This document shows, piece after piece, positions 11,001-19,356 of a stretch of 64,000 nt of DNA (position 1 is the stretch's first letter; each line of letters begins with the position of its first letter). Below the pieces are notes generated by a model that saw nothing but the letters and a program-made list of their open reading frames with translations, ran no database searches and was not told where the DNA came from. A program made the translations under genes and the position numbers. The stretch spans positions 27,895-91,894 of the forward strand of contig SGYQ01000007.1 of assembly GCA_004214155.1 (NCBI GenBank), read 5' to 3'. The stretch comes from Burkholderiaceae bacterium (lineage in GTDB: Bacteria; Pseudomonadota; Gammaproteobacteria; Burkholderiales; Burkholderiaceae_A).

Positions 11001-12114
11001 ACATGATACCCAAACCTGTGGCACGGCCAAACTTAGTAAGATCATCTGTAAACTTTAGATCTGAGATAGCAAAACCTACAAAACCTCCTAGGGGAAGCCC
11101 TCCTCTCCCAGTTGCAGACTCATCACGTATCTCCCCACCTGCTCCTGTTGCAGCCCCTGGAAATGGAGAAATGCCCGTCGGATGGTTATGAGTCTCAGCT
11201 TTAAATGTTAGATCTAAACTCACATCTAGTGATGTGTAATTCCAGTTTTTTGATTTTGAAGCTATAAATATTTTTTGTTGAAACCCTGAGATAACTGCCG
11301 CATTGTCATTGTATGCTTTTTCGACGCCGCCCGGATTATTTCTAAAGGTTTCCTTAATTAGTTCAAACGGGGTTTTCTTTAGCTTTCCATTAACGACAAA
11401 ATTGGAGTTAAATATCTTGTGTCTACAATGCTCTGAATTTACCTGAGCGAACATCATTAACTCAAGATCACTTATTTTCCTACCCTTACCGGTATAGTAG
11501 TCTACTATGTAATTTACCTCCGCCTTTGTTAGACCAAGACCATTATTCTTACTATGCTTTGTGATTGCTTCGCCATTACTATCAATTACACATGTTTCAC
11601 GATAAGTTCTTTCGATAAAAATATCTATTGGTAGTCTGTTAGAAACAAGATCTTCAATGAGAGGATCAAAAGCCTTGTTTTGTACCAAAAACTCTTTTAA
11701 ATTATGAACATCTTGTGATGAAAAATTTTTATTTTGTTCGTTTAAATCAAAAAGAAATAATTGGCACCGTTCAACCCTATCAATTACACCTTGAAAAGTA
11801 TTGTCTAAAATATTTTGGGCCTTACTTGCCCAAGGTGAAATTGTTCCTAATCTAGGAAAGACAAATAAAAATGCACTATTAACCGTTTTCTCGGAAAATA
11901 AAGTCTCAGAAATATCACTGGGCTCAACATCAAATAATTCAAAGAATGTTTTACTACCTTTAACGTAAAAATTTTCGTAATCTAGAGAAGTGTAAAATGC
12001 GATAACCTCAAAAGCACCGACAAATTCATTTGAAATACCCTTTTTATTTTTCCCATCTAGCGTGACGCTTGTCTGGAGAGTAAGATTACGTCCTTTTAAA
12101 AAAAAGGTATTCAT
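8074..12114 (-). CDS. purL: Phosphoribosylformylglycinamidine synthase, single-chain
   Basis: This enzyme makes FGAM from FGAR, glutamine and ATP in de novo purine synthesis. The 1346-residue single chain is the large form of beta- and gammaproteobacteria. It fuses the PurS-like N-terminus, the FGAM synthetase domains and a C-terminal glutaminase. Visible motifs are [10 protein letters not shown] near residue 227, KAETHNHPT near 310 and [10 protein letters not shown] near 510. In the amidotransferase, [13 protein letters not shown] carries the nucleophilic cysteine near 1183, and HPERNF near 1306 carries the catalytic histidine. The gene starts on the base after the ybbA-like stop codon and overlaps the next gene by 4 bases. 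Confidence 0.97.
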   Translation of the reverse strand: MNTFFLKGRNLTLQTSVTLDGKNKKGISNEFVGAFEVIAFYTSLDYENFYVKGSKTFFELFDVEPSDISETLFSEKTVNSAFLFVFPRLGTISPWASKAQNILDNTFQGVIDRVERCQLFLFDLNEQNKNFSSQDVHNLKEFLVQNKAFDPLIEDLVSNRLPIDIFIERTYRETCVIDSNGEAITKHSKNNGLGLTKAEVNYIVDYYTGKGRKISDLELMMFAQVNSEHCRHKIFNSNFVVNGKLKKTPFELIKETFRNNPGGVEKAYNDNAAVISGFQQKIFIASKSKNWNYTSLDVSLDLTFKAETHNHPTGISPFPGAATGAGGEIRDESATGRGGLPLGGFVGFAISDLKFTDDLTKFGRATGLGIMLSGPLGSSEFNNEFGRPTVAGYFRVFEENHHGQTWGFRKPIMLAGGVGLISSNNVEKWKVDHGDLLIVLGGPGFKIGIGGGAASSVSSGLNNYELDFESVQRGNPEMQRRAQEVINFCAMSGEKENIIKSIHDVGAGGLSNAIPELAHESGLGVRVDLDSIPVSDNSMNPLEIWTNESQERYVLAIEEKSLAEFNALCVREKAPYAVIGKFIEKPELIIESRKYLSTNIFPIDVSLDFLLNVENNLIRNCSKREYVICEEEYSNINLEQSIVEVLKHPTVSSKSFLITIGDRTVGGCTSRDQMVGPWQTPVADCAVTLTSFWGKQGVALALGERPPIAVFDVNASVRMCLGELITNILAAPVHNISDIKLSANWMGAVDDECSNYDLYSAVSALSNICIDCDISIPVGKDSLSMSATRIENNTSKKVRSPISLNLSGVSKLYDTERTWTPCLDRDIQDSCLIFLDLAEGKKRMRGSIFQSVFSISSGKCPDVDSVEIIKAFSEACHKIRLYEKMHSTELVHAYHDRSDGGLLATVCEMAFAGRVGITLNLDLLTIDSVAKDWGDFKIRTDQVSERRDSLTIATLFNEELGVVLQTTKQKRSALFDIFRSVGLGKNIFEVGNLNKTDEVVFYRDAKCIFRKKREYLQKVWSQNSFEIAKIRDNEKCAQDEFDSVADVISPDHIIKEQFKERFTGFVERFQQLDAVREKTASNRAIIKKVPKIAILREQGVNGHREMAAAFHQVGFNCVDVHMQDLISKTFDLSRFDGLAISGGFSYGDVLGAGRGWAQVVLANNFLREAFFSFFCNPEKFIFGVCNGCQFLSELAPIMPGKKDDWPNFSGNISGRFEARQSLVEILPSNSVYFKGMENLILPISVAHGYGKVEGFRNENESVKSVLRFVDLQGRPTESYPYNPNGSSSGLTGFSSTDGRILMMMPHPERNFRGNLFSWKPKSWSGAGDFSPWALIFENVYKWIKDQ

Positions 12115-12804
12115 TTAAGAATACATCCTTCCTGCCCTCAACTTAAGTATGCTATCGCAACGACTTGCAAGATCTTTATCATGCGTTACAATAACTAGCG
12201 TTGTTTTATTAGTTGCATTTAATTTGAATAATAATTCTTCAATTACATCACCATTAGCACTATCCAAACTCCCTGTTGGTTCGTCCGCGAATATAAATTG
12301 AGGTTCAGTAGAAAAAGCCCTAGCGAGAGCTACGCGTTGCTTTTCGCCACCAGAAAGTGTCTTGGGCATATGATTGATCCTATCCATCAACCCCACGGTT
12401 TCTAATTGTTTTTCCGCAGTTTTTCTTACTCCCCGCCCGAATGTAATTTCTAACGGTAACATCACATTTTCTAACACAGTTAAATGATCAATCAGGTGGA
12501 AATCTTGAAACACGAAGCCTAACCTACCATTTCGTAAGTTAGCTCTCTTTTCCTCGTCTAATTCAGAGATGTTTTCACCGTTCCAAAAAACATCCCCGTC
12601 GGTTGGAACATCCAAACCCGCGATAATGTTGAGCAAAGTCGATTTGCCACAACCAGAAGGCCCTACAACTGCCATGGACTTACCGCGTTCCAACTTAAAC
12701 GATATATCGTGTAGAATCTCTAATTTCTGCTGTCCGCTTTGAACTACTTTTGAAATTGAATCAACCGAAAGAGCCGTATATTTTATTATTTCTTTTCTTT
12801 CCAC
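12115..12804 (-). CDS. ybbA: ABC transporter ATPase, YbbA/LolD type
   Basis: This is an ATP-binding subunit of the LolD/MacB-like group. In 229 residues it has Walker A GPSGCGKST at 48-56, Q-loop FVFQDFH near 98, signature LSGGEKQR at 150-157, Walker B FADEPTGSLD near 172 and the H-loop THD. It is divergent from tesA, the same pairing as ybbA/tesA in Escherichia coli, where ybbA is followed by the permease gene ybbP. Here purL follows at once and no permease is encoded nearby. The start is GTG at 12804, because an in-frame stop lies 6 bases upstream. Only 5 bases separate it from the tesA ATG. LolD is the alternative name, and without a permease the substrate cannot be given. Confidence 0.85.
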   Translation of the reverse strand: MERKEIIKYTALSVDSISKVVQSGQQKLEILHDISFKLERGKSMAVVGPSGCGKSTLLNIIAGLDVPTDGDVFWNGENISELDEEKRANLRNGRLGFVFQDFHLIDHLTVLENVMLPLEITFGRGVRKTAEKQLETVGLMDRINHMPKTLSGGEKQRVALARAFSTEPQFIFADEPTGSLDSANGDVIEELLFKLNATNKTTLVIVTHDKDLASRCDSILKLRAGRMYS

Positions 12805-12809
12805 AATTT

Positions 12810-13451
12810 ATGCTAAAACCCCTAAAACCCCTAAAACCAAAGATTATCAAACTTTTTATTAGTGTCTCTTTCCTGCTCTTTTGTTCAATAATCTTTGCCG
12901 AGCATAGAATTTTGGTATTTGGCGATAGCCTTTCCAATGCTTACGGAATTGAGAAAAAGGCGAGTTGGGTCGCATTACTTAAAAACAGGATTAAGTCACA
13001 AAATATTAATGCACTTGTCATTAATAAGAGTATATCAGGAGAAACTACTGCCGGTGGATTGAGAAGAATTGAAGGAATACTCAAGTCTGATAAGCCAACT
13101 ATAGTAATTTTAGAACTAGGGGCGAACGATGGATTACGAGGACTTCCTCTAGAAAAAATGTCCTCAAATATTGAACAAATGATCGATCTATCAAAAACTT
13201 ACGACGCAAAATGCCTTGTAATCGGAATGCATATTCCACCGAATTATGGACTAGAGTATACGAAACGCTTTCATGAGGTTTTTATTAACTTATCAGCGAA
13301 AACGAATTCAGAATTGGTACCTTTCATGCTTGAGGGTTTTGAACTAAATGAAGACTTTTTTCTGTCAGATCTGATTCATCCTAATGAAAGTGCTCAACCA
13401 ATCATACTGGAGACTATTTGGAAAAAACTAAGAATAATGATTACTTCTTGA
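12810..13451 (+). CDS. tesA: Arylesterase / thioesterase I, GDSL family
   Basis: This is a periplasmic SGNH hydrolase of 213 residues. A signal peptide of about 30 residues has an N-region made of three LKP units, a hydrophobic core and cleavage near IIFA-E. The catalytic blocks are FGDSLSNAYG (nucleophilic Ser), a Gly in ISGETT, GANDG and DLIHPN (Asp-His), all correctly spaced for TesA. An upstream ATG at 12750 in the same frame would run through the ybbA start and spoil the signal peptide, so the ATG at 12810 is preferred. It is divergent from ybbA, a pairing known from other proteobacteria. Family enzymes hydrolyse acyl-CoA, esters and lysophospholipids. The physiological substrate is unknown. 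Confidence 0.88.
   Translation: MLKPLKPLKPKIIKLFISVSFLLFCSIIFAEHRILVFGDSLSNAYGIEKKASWVALLKNRIKSQNINALVINKSISGETTAGGLRRIEGILKSDKPTIVILELGANDGLRGLPLEKMSSNIEQMIDLSKTYDAKCLVIGMHIPPNYGLEYTKRFHEVFINLSAKTNSELVPFMLEGFELNEDFFLSDLIHPNESAQPIILETIWKKLRIMITS
12813..12839 (+). repeat. Three 9-bp tandem units in the tesA signal peptide
   Basis: The unit CTAAAACCC occurs twice exactly and once with a final mismatch (CTAAAACCA). It is in frame with the tesA start and encodes Leu-Lys-Pro three times. Gain or loss of a unit would keep the frame but alter the positively charged N-region of the signal peptide. Confidence 0.85.
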
Positions 13452-13474
13452 TACTGCAAACTTTTTCTTGTTGA

Positions 13475-14749
13475 ATGACAGAACGAAAAGCCTCCTTTCT
13501 TGACACCTGGAAATTTTTTGCGGTCGCAGCTCTTCCTGGTTTCCTATCAAATTTTTGGGTAATTCTTCGTTCACCAAATTTTCTTAATACGAATGATTTT
13601 ATTGAATGGGCAGTGCTAGCATCATCACTTGTATTGTTATGTTGTTTAAGTCAGCTGGGTATCAAACCTGGTTACATGCAAGAGGTTACTGACAAAGGAG
13701 TCAACAAAAGGTACTCAGCGTTGATTTCTTCTGTATGTGTTCTTTCAGCAACAGGATTATTAGCAGGGATTTCTCTTGTTTGTCTTTTCAAAGTGCTGAA
13801 TTATTTTCAACTTTGGAAAAATACGAACGTGCTTTTTAGTTTACCGATATTTTGCCTTACAACGAACCTTTACGTTATTTTCCAAACGGACATGCGAATA
13901 CGACAAAAAGCGCGAGAATTGGCGAAATTATCTATCATTCAAACAATGCTTTCGCTAATAATCTTTGAAGCTATGTTAGCAACCGGATTTGACTTTTTGC
14001 TTGCGGTCTTTCTATCCAGCGGGATTAGCAATGGAATTATTTGCATCTTACTTTTTCGCAGTATAAAAATACCTACAAAGTGGAACATTGACTCAATATT
14101 CCTAACGAAAGCCTTAAAAATTGGTAGCTTTTTTTTATTTGCTCTTTTGTGCCGATATGCGTCTGATTCTATCGTCTTCAGTAGCTTCAAATGGATTGCT
14201 TCTGAAACAGTAGGGGGATATCTGGGCGTTAGCATAAAATTGTGCGAACCCATATCCATTCTGTACGTGTCTGCGATACAGATGGCATGGGGAAGCCACG
14301 TTTACGGATGGATAAAATATTCAATCCATGACCTTCCTAAGTTATCAACATGGGCATCAAAAATATTGCTTTATGGATTTTTACTAGGAAATATAGTCGC
14401 TATTCTAATGTGGTTTTTTTTATTTAGAGATCTATCGTTTACTTATCTACTGCCATTTGTAGTAATGACTCTATCGCGAGTAATAGCCTTTGGAGTTTTA
14501 ACCACAACCGGCTATGGTCAGACAATCCAGCGCAGTTATGTCAACGGATTTAAAATTAATTTTATGGAACTTATTATAACAATTGTCCTAGTCCCCCTTT
14601 CTTTAGCCTACATACATTGGTCAGTTTGCCTACTAATTTGCGGGTTACTACCGTGGACAAGCGTATTGCGAGTTTATTTACATTCAAGGGCTGTAATCAA
14701 TCTTCGAAAATTCGAAAGCAAGTCAAATCCAACGACGAACACTTTTTAA
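13475..14749 (+). CDS. Polytopic membrane protein, flippase-like (MATE/Wzx type)
   Basis: This 424-residue protein consists almost entirely of hydrophobic helices, about 12 by eye, separated by short polar loops. Its layout resembles polysaccharide or lipid-linked oligosaccharide flippases of the MOP superfamily. Early segments such as FFAVAALPGFLSNFWVILR, and a periodic pair-of-helices pattern, fit that reading, but no signature residue fixes it. There are no glycosyltransferase neighbours, which argues against a classical O-antigen locus. It starts 23 bases after tesA on the same strand. Its end overlaps the convergent methyltransferase gene by 27 bases. Confidence 0.55.
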   Translation: MTERKASFLDTWKFFAVAALPGFLSNFWVILRSPNFLNTNDFIEWAVLASSLVLLCCLSQLGIKPGYMQEVTDKGVNKRYSALISSVCVLSATGLLAGISLVCLFKVLNYFQLWKNTNVLFSLPIFCLTTNLYVIFQTDMRIRQKARELAKLSIIQTMLSLIIFEAMLATGFDFLLAVFLSSGISNGIICILLFRSIKIPTKWNIDSIFLTKALKIGSFFLFALLCRYASDSIVFSSFKWIASETVGGYLGVSIKLCEPISILYVSAIQMAWGSHVYGWIKYSIHDLPKLSTWASKILLYGFLLGNIVAILMWFFLFRDLSFTYLLPFVVMTLSRVIAFGVLTTTGYGQTIQRSYVNGFKINFMELIITIVLVPLSLAYIHWSVCLLICGLLPWTSVLRVYLHSRAVINLRKFESKSNPTTNTF

Positions 14750-15166
14750 ATAATTAATGTATTCATCTCCAAATTCTTTTTTCAAAATCTCTTCTTCATA
14801 AATTATTTGCTTATGAGTAATGTAAATAATAAAAGCAGGAATTAAAAAAATAGAAATATGAGACCCTAAGTAAACTCCAAAAGCCACTTGAATGGAAGAG
14901 AGGCCGAGATACATTGGGTTTCGCGTAAAGGAATATATTCCAGATGTTATCAGTCTAGAAGTCTCATGTGCTTTAAAGGGATTAATAGTGGTTTGGTTTT
15001 TTCTAAACAGGCGTATTGATACAAAAATTATAATTACTCCTTCCAGTCCAATCAAAATTCCGAGTATTGATTGCCCGGTAAATTCAAATGATGGTATTAA
15101 AAGAGTAGAGAGATATAACAAAAAAATATTGCCGGCAGCAATAAATGGTGGTGGTATCTTGTTCAT
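14723..15166 (-). CDS. Membrane methyltransferase of the isoprenylcysteine/PEMT family
   Basis: This is a 147-residue protein with about four membrane helices. The C-terminal signature of ICMT/phospholipid methyltransferase-like enzymes is clear. GIYSFTRNPMYLG near residues 92-104 is the cofactor-binding RxPxY-type motif. EEEILKKEFGDEYINY near 123-138 is followed by a final VRRWI. Bacterial members methylate small lipidic or unknown acceptors using S-adenosylmethionine. The substrate cannot be named from sequence. The gene is convergent with the flippase-like gene and overlaps its end by 27 bases. Confidence 0.75.
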   Translation of the reverse strand: MNKIPPPFIAAGNIFLLYLSTLLIPSFEFTGQSILGILIGLEGVIIIFVSIRLFRKNQTTINPFKAHETSRLITSGIYSFTRNPMYLGLSSIQVAFGVYLGSHISIFLIPAFIIYITHKQIIYEEEILKKEFGDEYINYLKSVRRWI

Positions 15167-15284
15167 ATGCTCACAATTTTACTGCCAAAACGCAGTAATT
15201 TGGACTTTCGAAATACCGTTGTGATTTGGACAGCATAATCAAACTTAAACATGAAATTCTTTATTACTAACGAAATAAAAAACT

Positions 15285-16103
15285 TCATGTTATTAACCTC
15301 AAGTGCGTACTCCAGCCTAATTTTTTCTTAAATATATGCACGTGAAAACCTGGTTGCTCACCCGTCGGAACACTGTTACCTCTCTTCATAAAAATGGGAT
15401 ATTGAAATACAGCGCTAGGACAAAAAACAATTTGGCTTCCCGCGAATGATGTAAAAATTGACCTATGTACGTGGCCACATATAATTAATTGAACATTCTT
15501 ATGAAAAAGAAGTAGTTCTTCCAACTCATCTGGATTTTTTAAGGAAATATTATCCATAACTTCACTAAAACAACGAACCGGCGGGTGATGTAATGCAAGA
15601 ATGTTTGTATCTGACACAGAGTTACTCAATATCTTTTCTAACCAATCCAGGGCATCACTCGAGATTTTCCCCCATGCCTCATCTTTGACGGAACTATTCA
15701 GTACAATTAATTTGGATATCTGAAAGTCAATGCAGTAACTCAATTCAGCCTTTGTATCGAGAGAATTTATATCCACTATTGACGATTTATTTAGTGTCTG
15801 GGGAAAACGGTCAAGAAAAACTCTGGAGAACGCATCGATATCATCGTGATTTCCAAGACAAAACAGTACAGGAATCTTCCGATTAAGATGATTTAGGATT
15901 TGTTTTAAGTGAACATACTCATCCTCTATGCCCTCTTCTACCAAATCTCCCGTAATAAGCAAACAATCAATTGTATAATTCTCAGCATTTATAATCTCAA
16001 TTGCCCTTTTGAGCGCGTAATTGCTATCAAAATTGTTCTTGAGCAATCGATCGGGCATACGGACGTGGGTATCTGATATTTGCACGATACATATCTCATC
16101 CAT
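15285..16103 (-). CDS. cpdA: Calcineurin-like phosphodiesterase, CpdA-like
   Basis: This is a cytosolic metallophosphoesterase of 272 residues. The two-metal site is complete: QISDTHV near residue 8, LLITGDLVEEG near 50, FCLGNHDDID near 82, ALHHPPV near 170 and ICGHVH near 208. Spacing and length match the class III cyclic-AMP phosphodiesterase CpdA. Other family members act on other phosphodiesters, so cAMP as substrate is inference. It lies downstream of the beta-propeller gene on the same strand, separated by 94 bases that contain a possible 18-codon reading frame. Confidence 0.8.
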   Translation of the reverse strand: MDEICIVQISDTHVRMPDRLLKNNFDSNYALKRAIEIINAENYTIDCLLITGDLVEEGIEDEYVHLKQILNHLNRKIPVLFCLGNHDDIDAFSRVFLDRFPQTLNKSSIVDINSLDTKAELSYCIDFQISKLIVLNSSVKDEAWGKISSDALDWLEKILSNSVSDTNILALHHPPVRCFSEVMDNISLKNPDELEELLLFHKNVQLIICGHVHRSIFTSFAGSQIVFCPSAVFQYPIFMKRGNSVPTGEQPGFHVHIFKKKLGWSTHLRLIT

Positions 16104-16137
16104 CGCAGAAACAAACCAATAAAGTTTTCATAGTCTA

Positions 16138-16194
16138 TTAAACAAAGAAAAGGATGCCAACTCCTATCAACACCAGCAAAAGTGCAAACCTCAT
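16138..16194 (-). CDS. Possible 18-residue hydrophobic peptide
   Basis: An ATG at 16194, 3 bases after the stop of the beta-propeller gene, opens a frame encoding MRFALLLVLIGVGILFFV before a stop. The peptide is one uninterrupted hydrophobic stretch with an N-terminal Arg, long enough to cross a membrane. The coupling position is what one would expect of a real gene, but the frame is so short that chance is a serious alternative. Confidence 0.25.
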   Translation of the reverse strand: MRFALLLVLIGVGILFFV

Positions 16195-16197
16195 AAG

Positions 16198-17142
16198 TTA
16201 TTTGATGGGTATAAAGTTTACCCTTCCTCCATCCGCTGTAGCTTTCATCATCTCGGGAACGACTAAAAATTTACCATCTGAAGTTACGTCAATATCTGCG
16301 GGATTTGTAAACCCTTTCTTAAAAAGCTTAGGATTTTGACCAGGCGCAGTAAGATCGATACTCCAAATTTTCCCGCCTCTCCAATCCGAGATGTATAACT
16401 TCGTTCCAGAAAAGGCTAATCCGTCACCTCCTCCAAAACCTTCTGCCATTTTTTTCACAGAAAAATTACGAAGACGAATTCGCGATAATACTCCAGTTGT
16501 AAAATCTGCCACCATCAAAAACCCCCTTTGAAAAGCTAACAGACCATTAGGCGCCTGAATATTTGGATCATTTGCACTGTCAACGAGAAGGGATATCTTA
16601 CCAGTGGATGATATACGATAAACTGCTCCACCACGGCGCTCGCCATTAACAACTGCCCCGCTATCGGATACATAGATAATAGTGTTACGGTCGATAGTTA
16701 GATCATTCAAAAATGAAATTTTTCTAGGGAAATCCTTAGGGCCAATCCATGGGCTAACATTCCCGTCAAATGAGACTTTCTTTATTTCGTCCACATCTGT
16801 CACATAGATTGTGTTTCCTTCCACCAATAATCCCTTAGGGTCATTTAAACCAGAGGCGATAACTTTCTTGTCCCCATTTGTGAAAATTTCTAAAATTCTT
16901 CCGTCACCCTTTTTCCCAACCCCACCAATTTCGCTTATAAAAATCCTACCATCGCGAGTAGTACATGCAGACTCGGGATGCACAATTCCATCAATTGTAA
17001 TAACTTCTGCTGATACAGAAAAACAGAGGAGGTTCGTGACTAGTCCAATCAAAATTAAGCTGCCTTGCACAAGTATCCTCGATGAAAAATTTCGAGACTT
17101 CAAAAAATTCAAAGCATGAAAACTTGAAAAAAATCGTTGCAT
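16198..17142 (-). CDS. Secreted SMP-30/NHL-type beta-propeller protein
   Basis: This is a periplasmic or secreted protein of about 314 residues. The start is placed at the ATG at 17142 because GGGGTG lies 8 bases upstream. An ATG 12 codons earlier lacks such a site. A signal peptide ends near CFSVSA-E. The rest repeats the short blades of SMP-30/gluconolactonase and NHL propellers, with motifs such as GRIFISEIGG, NDPKGLLVEGNTIYVTD, LNDLTIDRNTIIYVSDSG, APNGLLAFQRGFLMVAD and GDGLAFSGTKLYISDW. Family members bind metals and hydrolyse lactones or act as sugar or strictosidine-synthase-like proteins. The reaction here is not known. Confidence 0.75.
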   Translation of the reverse strand: MQRFFSSFHALNFLKSRNFSSRILVQGSLILIGLVTNLLCFSVSAEVITIDGIVHPESACTTRDGRIFISEIGGVGKKGDGRILEIFTNGDKKVIASGLNDPKGLLVEGNTIYVTDVDEIKKVSFDGNVSPWIGPKDFPRKISFLNDLTIDRNTIIYVSDSGAVVNGERRGGAVYRISSTGKISLLVDSANDPNIQAPNGLLAFQRGFLMVADFTTGVLSRIRLRNFSVKKMAEGFGGGDGLAFSGTKLYISDWRGGKIWSIDLTAPGQNPKLFKKGFTNPADIDVTSDGKFLVVPEMMKATADGGRVNFIPIK

Positions 17143-17355
17143 AATAATCACCCCAATTAAATAACTGTCACAAAACAATCCAACTTATTATAAACAGACC
17201 GCTTTTCTCTAACAACGTTCAACACCTTGAAAAACAATTTGTAAACTACTGCACTATTCTCACTAGATTATAGTTTTTTCAAGATTTACCTGTTCCACAT
17301 CTATTATAGGTTTCTGTAAAACTATCCCATAAAAAGGTTAATTTATTTCCATAAG

Positions 17356-17931
17356 CTAACGCAAAGTCTTAAATTTATTGAAAAAGGCTAATTTCCTAAG
17401 ATAATTTCCTGGAAAGGGCTTTTCGCCTGTACCTGAACCAAAATCTGCCGCTAAATTAAATATGTTTGCTTGATATATGGATGTAATATCTTTTACTTGA
17501 AAATATGGCTTTAGTATTAGTTCATAATCCACCTTTTCAGTCCAGTTCTCACAATGATTTCTATCAACCTGATGCATCTCAAATATATTGTCTATTTTTT
17601 CATCGTCGCCCATGCTATAGTCTTTCCAGTTTTTTTTATCATTACTATATTGATAGTGTGACCCTTTGGTTTCCTGCGTTTCCCAGCGGTTGAAATATGA
17701 ATCAAGTACCTTAAAACCACAACAATGAAAAATCCATAAATCTTTTGGCTTTGCTAATAGCTTTTTTAGTTTTTCTTTTGAGTGTTTACTTGATACCAGT
17801 GTGGAAACATCCCCTTTTTGGAATCTCGCATAACGAAGATATAAGTTGTGTTTTAAATCCGAGTAATAAAAGGATACCCCTTCCTGTCCCTGTTTCACTT
17901 CATTATGATATAGCAAGAAATAATTTTTCAT
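17356..17931 (-). CDS. Protein of unknown function
   Basis: I do not recognise this 191-residue protein. It is soluble, without signal peptide or membrane helix, aromatic-rich (many Tyr, Phe and Trp), with an even spread of charged residues. It has two adjacent cysteines (FHCCGFKV) near residue 80. The ATG at 17931 is preferred over a TTG 12 codons upstream. Neither has a strong ribosome-binding site. It starts 44 bases after the truncated DUF4214 gene on the same strand and may be its partner or a passenger at the end of the accessory block. Confidence 0.6.
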   Translation of the reverse strand: MKNYFLLYHNEVKQGQEGVSFYYSDLKHNLYLRYARFQKGDVSTLVSSKHSKEKLKKLLAKPKDLWIFHCCGFKVLDSYFNRWETQETKGSHYQYSNDKKNWKDYSMGDDEKIDNIFEMHQVDRNHCENWTEKVDYELILKPYFQVKDITSIYQANIFNLAADFGSGTGEKPFPGNYLRKLAFFNKFKTLR

Positions 17932-17975
17932 AATCAATATCCAATTTGCGAACAAACTGTTAAGCAAAGAGTTCT

Positions 17976-19181
17976 TTAAACCTGCTGCACACCAATGAGT
18001 TGCTCATCAATACTTGTGTCAGCATCACTAGCACCTCTGCCTAATACATTTTGATATAAAGCGTTTATATATTCATCGTCCGTTGGATTTTCTCCGTACA
18101 TATTTTTAAACTCGGGAGAGGCCATAAAGTTAGAGGCGATTTGCAGTATTGATAGTCCATTACTTTCCATGTCGTTCATATGATAGGCCACACCAGGCAT
18201 ATCAGGTGTTCTTGCAAACGCAGCTTGGTACAGTCTATAAGCTTGACCTGCTGTTTCTCCTGCATCGATGTCTAATGCTAATGTGCCATCAGAAAACTCT
18301 AATCTCTTAAAATTCTGTAGTGTATCGTTTCCAATATTTGACGCAGACATTGTCCATGAATCACCGTCTGAATTTCTTGAAATACTATAATCGCCTCTAC
18401 TTCCTGTGATTTGTAATTTTGTAACAGTTGACGATCCGGAAAATATTTCATTAGCCTGATTAATTAAAAAGGCTACAACATCATTTGTAGATAGATTATC
18501 ATTCGTAGATACATTACTGTCCGTAGATTCCGAGCTGTCTGTAGATTCCGAGCTAACTGACTGCGCATTTACATAGTCTTGAAGTAACTGGGAATAAGAT
18601 CTCGTAGTTCCATCTCCAAACGAGAAAATCTCAACATTTGAAACAAAAAGTGATTCATCCGCATGTGGAGCATCTACCTGGACAACATTTCTGTTTCCGT
18701 CAAATCCAGAAAATGTATAGACATCTTGGCTTCGACTAAGCGACAAAGTGTCAGTCCCACCCTGACCATTCAGTGATATGTCGTTTTGCGACGAAAACCA
18801 AGCTAATTGATCATCACTACTCCCACCATAAATTGTAGAGTTCGGTTCAGTATTTAGTGCAGCCATTGCATGATTCCACCAGCCAAGTTGAACTGCTTGC
18901 ACACCTGGATCGTCTTCTCTGTAATAAGCTACTGTTTCAGCAACTGTGACCGAGGCATTATCGAGAATCCATTGCTTGACGCCATTATACTCGTAATCAG
19001 CAAACGTGATAGTGCCTGAGATAGGTTGCGCGCCATTATATCTTAGATCCCGTCCACCCCATTGATATTGCTCATCAGAAGTCCGCCAATGGCCATTAGT
19101 AGTTCCAAGGTAGTAATCAAATGACAATTGGCCTGGAACAACTAAATCTAAGTAGTCACCGTATACGAATAATCGCGCCAT
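17976..19181 (-). CDS. Leaderless secreted-type protein with a shortened DUF4214 module
   Basis: This 401-residue acidic protein has no Sec signal. An RTX-like stretch (TIYGGSSDDQLAWF, LNGQGGTDTLSLS) lies near residues 115-150. A Ser/Thr/Asn/Asp linker encoded by 18-bp repeats follows near 208-232, then a DUF4214 module from about 310. That module matches the one in the protease at 27990-30122 almost residue for residue (DIDAGETAGQAYRLYQAAFA and onward to LYQNVLGR). After NVLGR the frame ends within 19 residues, whereas the protease continues for about 55. Either the protein is truncated or it has a different tail. DUF4214 proteins are often type I secretion substrates, and the system at 46.6-51.5 kb is a candidate exporter by inference. 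Confidence 0.75.
   Translation of the reverse strand: MARLFVYGDYLDLVVPGQLSFDYYLGTTNGHWRTSDEQYQWGGRDLRYNGAQPISGTITFADYEYNGVKQWILDNASVTVAETVAYYREDDPGVQAVQLGWWNHAMAALNTEPNSTIYGGSSDDQLAWFSSQNDISLNGQGGTDTLSLSRSQDVYTFSGFDGNRNVVQVDAPHADESLFVSNVEIFSFGDGTTRSYSQLLQDYVNAQSVSSESTDSSESTDSNVSTNDNLSTNDVVAFLINQANEIFSGSSTVTKLQITGSRGDYSISRNSDGDSWTMSASNIGNDTLQNFKRLEFSDGTLALDIDAGETAGQAYRLYQAAFARTPDMPGVAYHMNDMESNGLSILQIASNFMASPEFKNMYGENPTDDEYINALYQNVLGRGASDADTSIDEQLIGVQQV
18487..18558 (-). repeat. Four 18-bp tandem units in the DUF4214 protein linker
   Basis: Four consecutive 18-base units each begin GTAGAT on the plus strand (18487, 18505, 18523, 18541). The last two differ at only 3 of 18 positions. They encode the Ser/Thr/Asp-rich linker (SSESTDSSESTDSNVSTND) and keep the frame if copy number changes. 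Confidence 0.75.
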
Positions 19182-19356
19182 ATTTTTAACCTAGCCATAA
19201 AAAGAATCTGACACCTAAATTTTACGAAAATCTAAACTTTTTTCAATTAATTAATTAAAAAAATTTGTAGAATTACTAGAAATAATTTATTTTTGTGCTG
19301 TCTTATCATACCTTCGTCTATCCTTTATAATGCGACAAATACTAGTAGCTTGTTAC
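19182..19356. other. Intergenic region between the vWA gene and the DUF4214 gene
   Basis: These 175 very AT-rich bases (including TTAATTAATTAA-like sequence near 19245) separate the stop of the second vWA gene from the start of the DUF4214 gene. This is the largest gap in the 19-28 kb block, so the DUF4214 gene probably has its own promoter. I see no convincing hairpin terminator. Confidence 0.4.

Noticed and set aside
17143..17355. Copy of the tRNA-Ser 3' end marking the other island boundary
   Set aside because: I looked for the T-loop and acceptor sequence here and saw no match by eye.
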